Shown piece by piece: positions 60,797 to 64,000 of a DNA stretch of 64,000 nucleotides. Within the stretch, counting starts at the first letter, position 1, and every line of letters begins with the position of its first letter. The DNA lies in assembly GCF_013112485.1 (NCBI RefSeq), contig NZ_JABFHG010000009.1:186001-250000 (forward strand), written 5' to 3'. A model generated the notes under the pieces. It saw only the letters and a list, made by a program, of their open reading frames with translations. It did no database searches and was not told the origin of the DNA. The position numbers and the translations under genes are program-made. Source of the DNA: Roseicella sp. DB1501 (GTDB taxonomy: Bacteria > Pseudomonadota > Alphaproteobacteria > Acetobacterales > Acetobacteraceae).

Positions 60797-60913
60797 ATGC
60801 GGAGAACGCCTCGGCGCATCGGGTTGTTCATCCCCGCCCTGGCCATGCCGACCGCCGGAGCAGCGGTTGCGCAGGGGCGGCGGGGTCGCCCAAGCTGCGT
60901 GGGGCGGCCCTGA
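60797..60913 (+). CDS. Possible 38-residue signal-peptide-bearing ORF or gene remnant
   Basis: ATG 60797 opens a frame reading MRRTPRRIGLFIPALAMPTA then GAAVAQG, a textbook basic-hydrophobic-AxA signal peptide, but it ends after 11 more unremarkable residues. It could be the 5' remnant of a lost periplasmic binding protein gene, a tiny exported peptide, or chance in a G+C-rich gap. No ribosome-binding site is obvious. It lies between divergent ThDP-enzyme and SLC13 genes. Confidence 0.2.
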   Translation: MRRTPRRIGLFIPALAMPTAGAAVAQGRRGRPSCVGRP

Positions 60914-60961
60914 GCGCCGCGGCGTCGGCACCAGGCTGCCCAGGACCGGCAAGGATCAGCC

Positions 60962-62467
60962 ATGTTCGAGCGCATTCGGGCGACGCTTCTCTATTTCAGG
61001 CAGGCGGTGCCGTTCCGGTTGGTGCCGGCGACCATCACCACCCTCGTCCTCGTCGCGCTGCTGCTGGTGCCGGTTCCCGAGGGGCTCACGCCGAAGGCCT
61101 GGGGCCTGGTTGCGATCTTCCTGACGACGATCGTCGCCATCATCCTCAAGGTGATGCCGATCGGCGTGATGGCGATGATGGCAATCGTCATCGTCTCGCT
61201 GTCGCAGGTGACCTCCGCCTCCTCGCGCGGCGCCGTGGCGGATGCGCTGGCGAGCTTCTCCAGCCCGCTCATCTGGCTCATCGTGGTGGCGATCCTGATC
61301 TCCCGCGGCCTGAAGAAAACGGGGCTGGGCAGCCGGATCGGCCTCATCTTCATCGCGCTGCTCGGCCGCCGGACGATCGGGATCGGCTACGGCCTCGCGG
61401 TCTGCGAGCTGGCGCTGGCGCCCTTCACGCCCAGCAATACGGCGCGCGGCGGCGGCATCGTGCATCCGATCATGCGCTCGATCGCCACGGTCTTCGACTC
61501 CGATCCCGCCAAGGGCACGGAGCGCAAGATCGGCACCTACCTGGCGCTGGTGAACATGCATGCCAACACCATCACCTCCGGCATGTTCGTCACCGCCACC
61601 GCGCCGAATCCGCTCGTGGTCGATTACGTGGCCCGGGTGACGAACCAGCAATTCCACCTGAGCTGGACCACCTGGGCGCTGTGCATGCTGGTGCCGGGCC
61701 TCGCCTGCCTCGCGCTGATGCCGCTCGTGCTCTCCGTGCTGTCGCCACCCGAGATGCGGGCCACGCCGCATGCGGTGGAGTATGCCGCCGCCGAGCTTCG
61801 GCGCATGGGACCGGTGAGCGCCAGGGAGAAGGTGATGATCGGCACCTTCCTGCTGCTGCTGGTGCTATGGGCCAATATCCCGGCGATGCTGTTCGGGCCC
61901 GCCTTCACGCTCGACCCGACTGCGGTGGCCTTCGTCGGCCTCTTCGCCCTCATCATCACCGGCACGCTCGACTGGGACGACGTGCTGTCGGAGAAGAGCG
62001 CCTGGGACACGCTGGTCTGGTTCGGCGCGCTGGTGATGATGGCGGAGCAGCTGAACAAGGTGGGCGTGATCGCCTGGTTCTCCGACAGCCTCAAGGACGG
62101 CATCGTCGCCGCCGGCCTCGGCTGGGAGGCGGCCGCGGCGCTGCTGGTGCTGCTCTTCGTGTTCTCCCACTACCTCTTCGCCAGCACCACCGCGCATGTC
62201 AGCGCCATGATGCTGGCCTTCCTCACGGTCGGCGTGCAGCTCGTGCCGCCGGACTACCATGCGCCCTTCCTGCTCATGATGGTCGCCGGCTCGACCATCA
62301 TGATGACGCTGACCCACTACGCCACCGGCACCTCGCCGATCATCTTCGGCAGCGGCTATGTCACGCTCGGCGCCTGGTGGCGGGTGGGCTTCGTGATGTG
62401 CCTGGGCGAGCTCGTCATCTACGCGCTGCTCGGCGGGTTGTGGTGGAAGCTGCTGGGCTTCTGGTGA
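60962..62467 (+). CDS. SLC13/DASS-family anion (di/tricarboxylate) transporter
   Basis: This 501-residue inner-membrane protein has about 12-14 helices and both DASS hallmark sites: SNTARGGGIVHPIM in the first half and STTAHVSAMMLAFLTVG in the second, plus the N-terminal TPKAWGLVAIFLTTIVAIIL. This is closest to the 2-oxoglutarate/malate translocator and CitT/YflS group. It probably imports dicarboxylates or exchanges them. It is divergent from the ThDP-enzyme gene and convergent with the E1-like gene (12 bp apart). Confidence 0.9.
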   Translation: MFERIRATLLYFRQAVPFRLVPATITTLVLVALLLVPVPEGLTPKAWGLVAIFLTTIVAIILKVMPIGVMAMMAIVIVSLSQVTSASSRGAVADALASFSSPLIWLIVVAILISRGLKKTGLGSRIGLIFIALLGRRTIGIGYGLAVCELALAPFTPSNTARGGGIVHPIMRSIATVFDSDPAKGTERKIGTYLALVNMHANTITSGMFVTATAPNPLVVDYVARVTNQQFHLSWTTWALCMLVPGLACLALMPLVLSVLSPPEMRATPHAVEYAAAELRRMGPVSAREKVMIGTFLLLLVLWANIPAMLFGPAFTLDPTAVAFVGLFALIITGTLDWDDVLSEKSAWDTLVWFGALVMMAEQLNKVGVIAWFSDSLKDGIVAAGLGWEAAAALLVLLFVFSHYLFASTTAHVSAMMLAFLTVGVQLVPPDYHAPFLLMMVAGSTIMMTLTHYATGTSPIIFGSGYVTLGAWWRVGFVMCLGELVIYALLGGLWWKLLGFW

Positions 62468-62479
62468 GGGCGGCGGCGC

Positions 62480-64000
62480 TCAGGACACCCGGCGCAGGTG
62501 CCGCACCGGCCGGCCCGGCGCGGCCGCCTCGGCCGCCGCGACGATGGCGCGCACATCCAGCCCGTGCTTGCCGTAGAGGTCCTGGATCGTGCCGGTCTGG
62601 CCGAAGCGTTCCACGCCGAGAGCGCGCAGCCGGTGGCCATGCACCGAGCCGAGCCAGCTCAGCGTCGTCGGGTGGCCATCCAGCACGGTGACCAGGGCGC
62701 AATGGCCCGGCAGCGGCGCCAGCAGGCGCTCGACATGCGAGACGGCGTCCCGCTGCCCCATCTCGCGCAATCGCTGCGCCGCCAGCCAGCCGGCATGCAG
62801 CCGGTCGGCCGAGGGCACGGCCAACAGCCCGACATCGCGCCGGTCCTCGGCCAGCAGCCCGACCGCCTGGATCGCCTCGGGCGTCACCGCGCCGCTGCAG
62901 GCGATGACGATCTGGGCGTTCGGGCCCGGCTCGCGCAGCCAGTAGGCGCCCTGCAGGATGTCCGCCGCGAGGGCCGGCGTCATGGCGCGGCGCGGCTGCT
63001 CCAGGGCGCGGGTGGAAAGGCGGAGATAGACCGAACCTCCGGCCTCGTCGCGCAGCAGCGAGTCTGGCGGCGCCTCGCCCTCCCGCTGCACATGCGCGAG
63101 GGCGAAGCGCAGCACCACCGCCAGCTCGTCGAGGAAGGCCGGCTCGAAGCTCGCCAGCCCGTCCTGCGACAGGCCGATCAGCGGCGTCTTGATCGACTGA
63201 TGCGCCCCGCCTTCGGGCGCGAGGGTGACGCCGGAGGGCGTGGCGACCAGGATGAAGCGCGCATCCTGGTAGCAGGCATAGTTCAGCGCATCGAGACCGC
63301 GTTCTATGAAGGGGTCGTAGAGCGTGCCGATGGGGATCAGCCGCTCCCCCTCGATGCTGTGGGCGAGGCCGAGCGCCGAGAGCATGAGGAAGAGGTTCAT
63401 CTCGGCGATGCCCAGCTCCATGTGCTGGCCGGCGGGCGAGAAGCTCCAGTTGAAGGTGGAGGGGATGCGCTCGCGCCGGAACAGATCCGCCATCTCCTCA
63501 CGGGCGAAGAGGCCGCGCCGGTTCACCCAGGCGCCGAGATTGGTCGAGACGGTGACGTCGGGGCTGGTGGTGACGATGCGCCGCGCCAGCTCGGTATCGG
63601 ATTTCGCCAGCTCGTGCATCAGCAGGCCGAAGCCCTGCTGCGTGGAGGCGACGGGCTGGGCGGGCACCGGCAAAGCCTCGGGCACCGGCAGGGCGGGGGC
63701 GGTCAGGCGGCGCGACCCGCCCTGGGCGAAGGGCACCGCCTCGAGGAAAGCGCGCAGCTCGGCCTCGGGCAGGTCGAGCCCCTCGAAGGGCTCCCATTCA
63801 TGCCCCTCCCGCACCTGCATGGCGGCGCGCAGCACCTCGAGCTGCGCCGGGGTCATCAGCCCGGCATGGTTGTCCTTGTGCCCGGCCAGCGGCAGGCCGA
63901 AGCCCTTGATGGTGTAGGCGATGAAGCAGACCGGCCGGTCATGCGCGCGCGCCGCCTCGAAGGCCTCCAGCATGGTCCCGAGGTCATGGCCGCCGAGATT
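62480..64000 (-). CDS. AceE/transketolase-like 2-oxoacid dehydrogenase E1, C-terminal part (5' end outside window)
   Basis: The frame is still open at the window edge, so about 507 residues are visible. GGHDLGTMLEAFEAARAHDR and YTIKGFGLPLAGHKDNHAGL belong to the end of the ThDP-binding domain of homodimeric E1 enzymes. The pyrimidine-type domain (MELGIAEMNLFLMLSALGLA with catalytic Glu, and EGGAHQSIKTPLIGL) and the C-terminal transketolase domain follow. It is related to pyruvate dehydrogenase E1 and to transketolase; the substrate may be pyruvate or another 2-oxoacid. No E2 gene is in view. Confidence 0.82.
   Translation of the reverse strand, partial: NLGGHDLGTMLEAFEAARAHDRPVCFIAYTIKGFGLPLAGHKDNHAGLMTPAQLEVLRAAMQVREGHEWEPFEGLDLPEAELRAFLEAVPFAQGGSRRLTAPALPVPEALPVPAQPVASTQQGFGLLMHELAKSDTELARRIVTTSPDVTVSTNLGAWVNRRGLFAREEMADLFRRERIPSTFNWSFSPAGQHMELGIAEMNLFLMLSALGLAHSIEGERLIPIGTLYDPFIERGLDALNYACYQDARFILVATPSGVTLAPEGGAHQSIKTPLIGLSQDGLASFEPAFLDELAVVLRFALAHVQREGEAPPDSLLRDEAGGSVYLRLSTRALEQPRRAMTPALAADILQGAYWLREPGPNAQIVIACSGAVTPEAIQAVGLLAEDRRDVGLLAVPSADRLHAGWLAAQRLREMGQRDAVSHVERLLAPLPGHCALVTVLDGHPTTLSWLGSVHGHRLRALGVERFGQTGTIQDLYGKHGLDVRAIVAAAEAAAPGRPVRHLRRVS

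Overview
The window is about 70% G+C and almost entirely coding, and gene order and content point to an alphaproteobacterium, most likely Acetobacteraceae (a Roseomonas-like genus; the genus is inference). The evidence is several gene orders typical of alphaproteobacteria: rpmH-rnpA-yidD-yidC-engB-argB followed by dapD-dapE, def-fmt-truA, pgsA/uvrC beside moaD-moaE, mreBCD-mrdA-rodA, and hsp20 next to a DUF1150 gene. I see no rRNA, tRNA, CRISPR array, insertion sequence, integrase or phage gene. This is a core-chromosome segment with metabolic and transport genes between housekeeping blocks.

Layout. 1-8.8 kb: end of a maleylacetoacetate isomerase/GST gene, a small exported protein, an HD hydrolase, a Crp/Fnr regulator, an MFS carrier, an orphan TRAP-type binding protein, a class III aminotransferase, a cyclase-family hydrolase and an alpha/beta hydrolase. 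8.8-16.8 kb: an ArnT-like glycosyltransferase, rsmB and a five-gene branched-chain amino acid-type ABC operon. 16.9-25.4 kb: a polytopic membrane protein whose gene contains a palindromic element, a VOC protein, moaE, moaD, a lipoprotein, pgsA, a CBS-BON protein, uvrC, an unusual A+T-rich gap, folB and a pteridine-reductase-like SDR gene. 25.5-35.3 kb: a nitrate/sulfonate-type ABC transporter with an HtrA-like protease gene inside it, a SRPBCC protein, uvrB, a membrane-anchored stress-type protein, a flavoprotein and proB. 35.5-41.1 kb: the cell-shape operon. 41.1-45.4 kb: patatin, 3-hydroxybutyrate dehydrogenase, a disulfide oxidoreductase and a TVP38/TMEM64 protein. 45.5-55.5 kb: the rpmH-to-argB and dapDE blocks, split by an opposite-strand DUF2336/PAS-GGDEF pair. 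55.6-64 kb: truA, fmt, def, hsp20, DUF1150, a ThDP enzyme of the acetolactate synthase type, a SLC13-type anion carrier and the C-terminal part of an AceE-like E1 enzyme.

How genes work together. ABC operon genes overlap by a few bases or abut, implying translational coupling. mreBCD/PBP2/RodA form the elongasome. rpmH/rnpA/yidD/yidC/engB link ribosome, RNase P and membrane insertion. argB and dapD/dapE supply arginine, lysine and diaminopimelate. def/fmt handle N-terminal formyl-methionine. uvrB and uvrC are 6 kb apart.

The most interesting material is non-coding or very small: a two-hairpin repeat present twice, each time between convergent genes; a 17-bp perfect inverted repeat read in frame inside a protein gene; a possible ROSE-like RNA thermometer before hsp20; a CRP-geometry palindrome before the Crp/Fnr gene; a 20-codon mini-ORF joining mreC and mreD by two ATGA overlaps; and a roughly 48% G+C gap before uvrC with a perfect DnaA-box sequence and several GANTC sites. 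All were read by eye; none was tested by a search.
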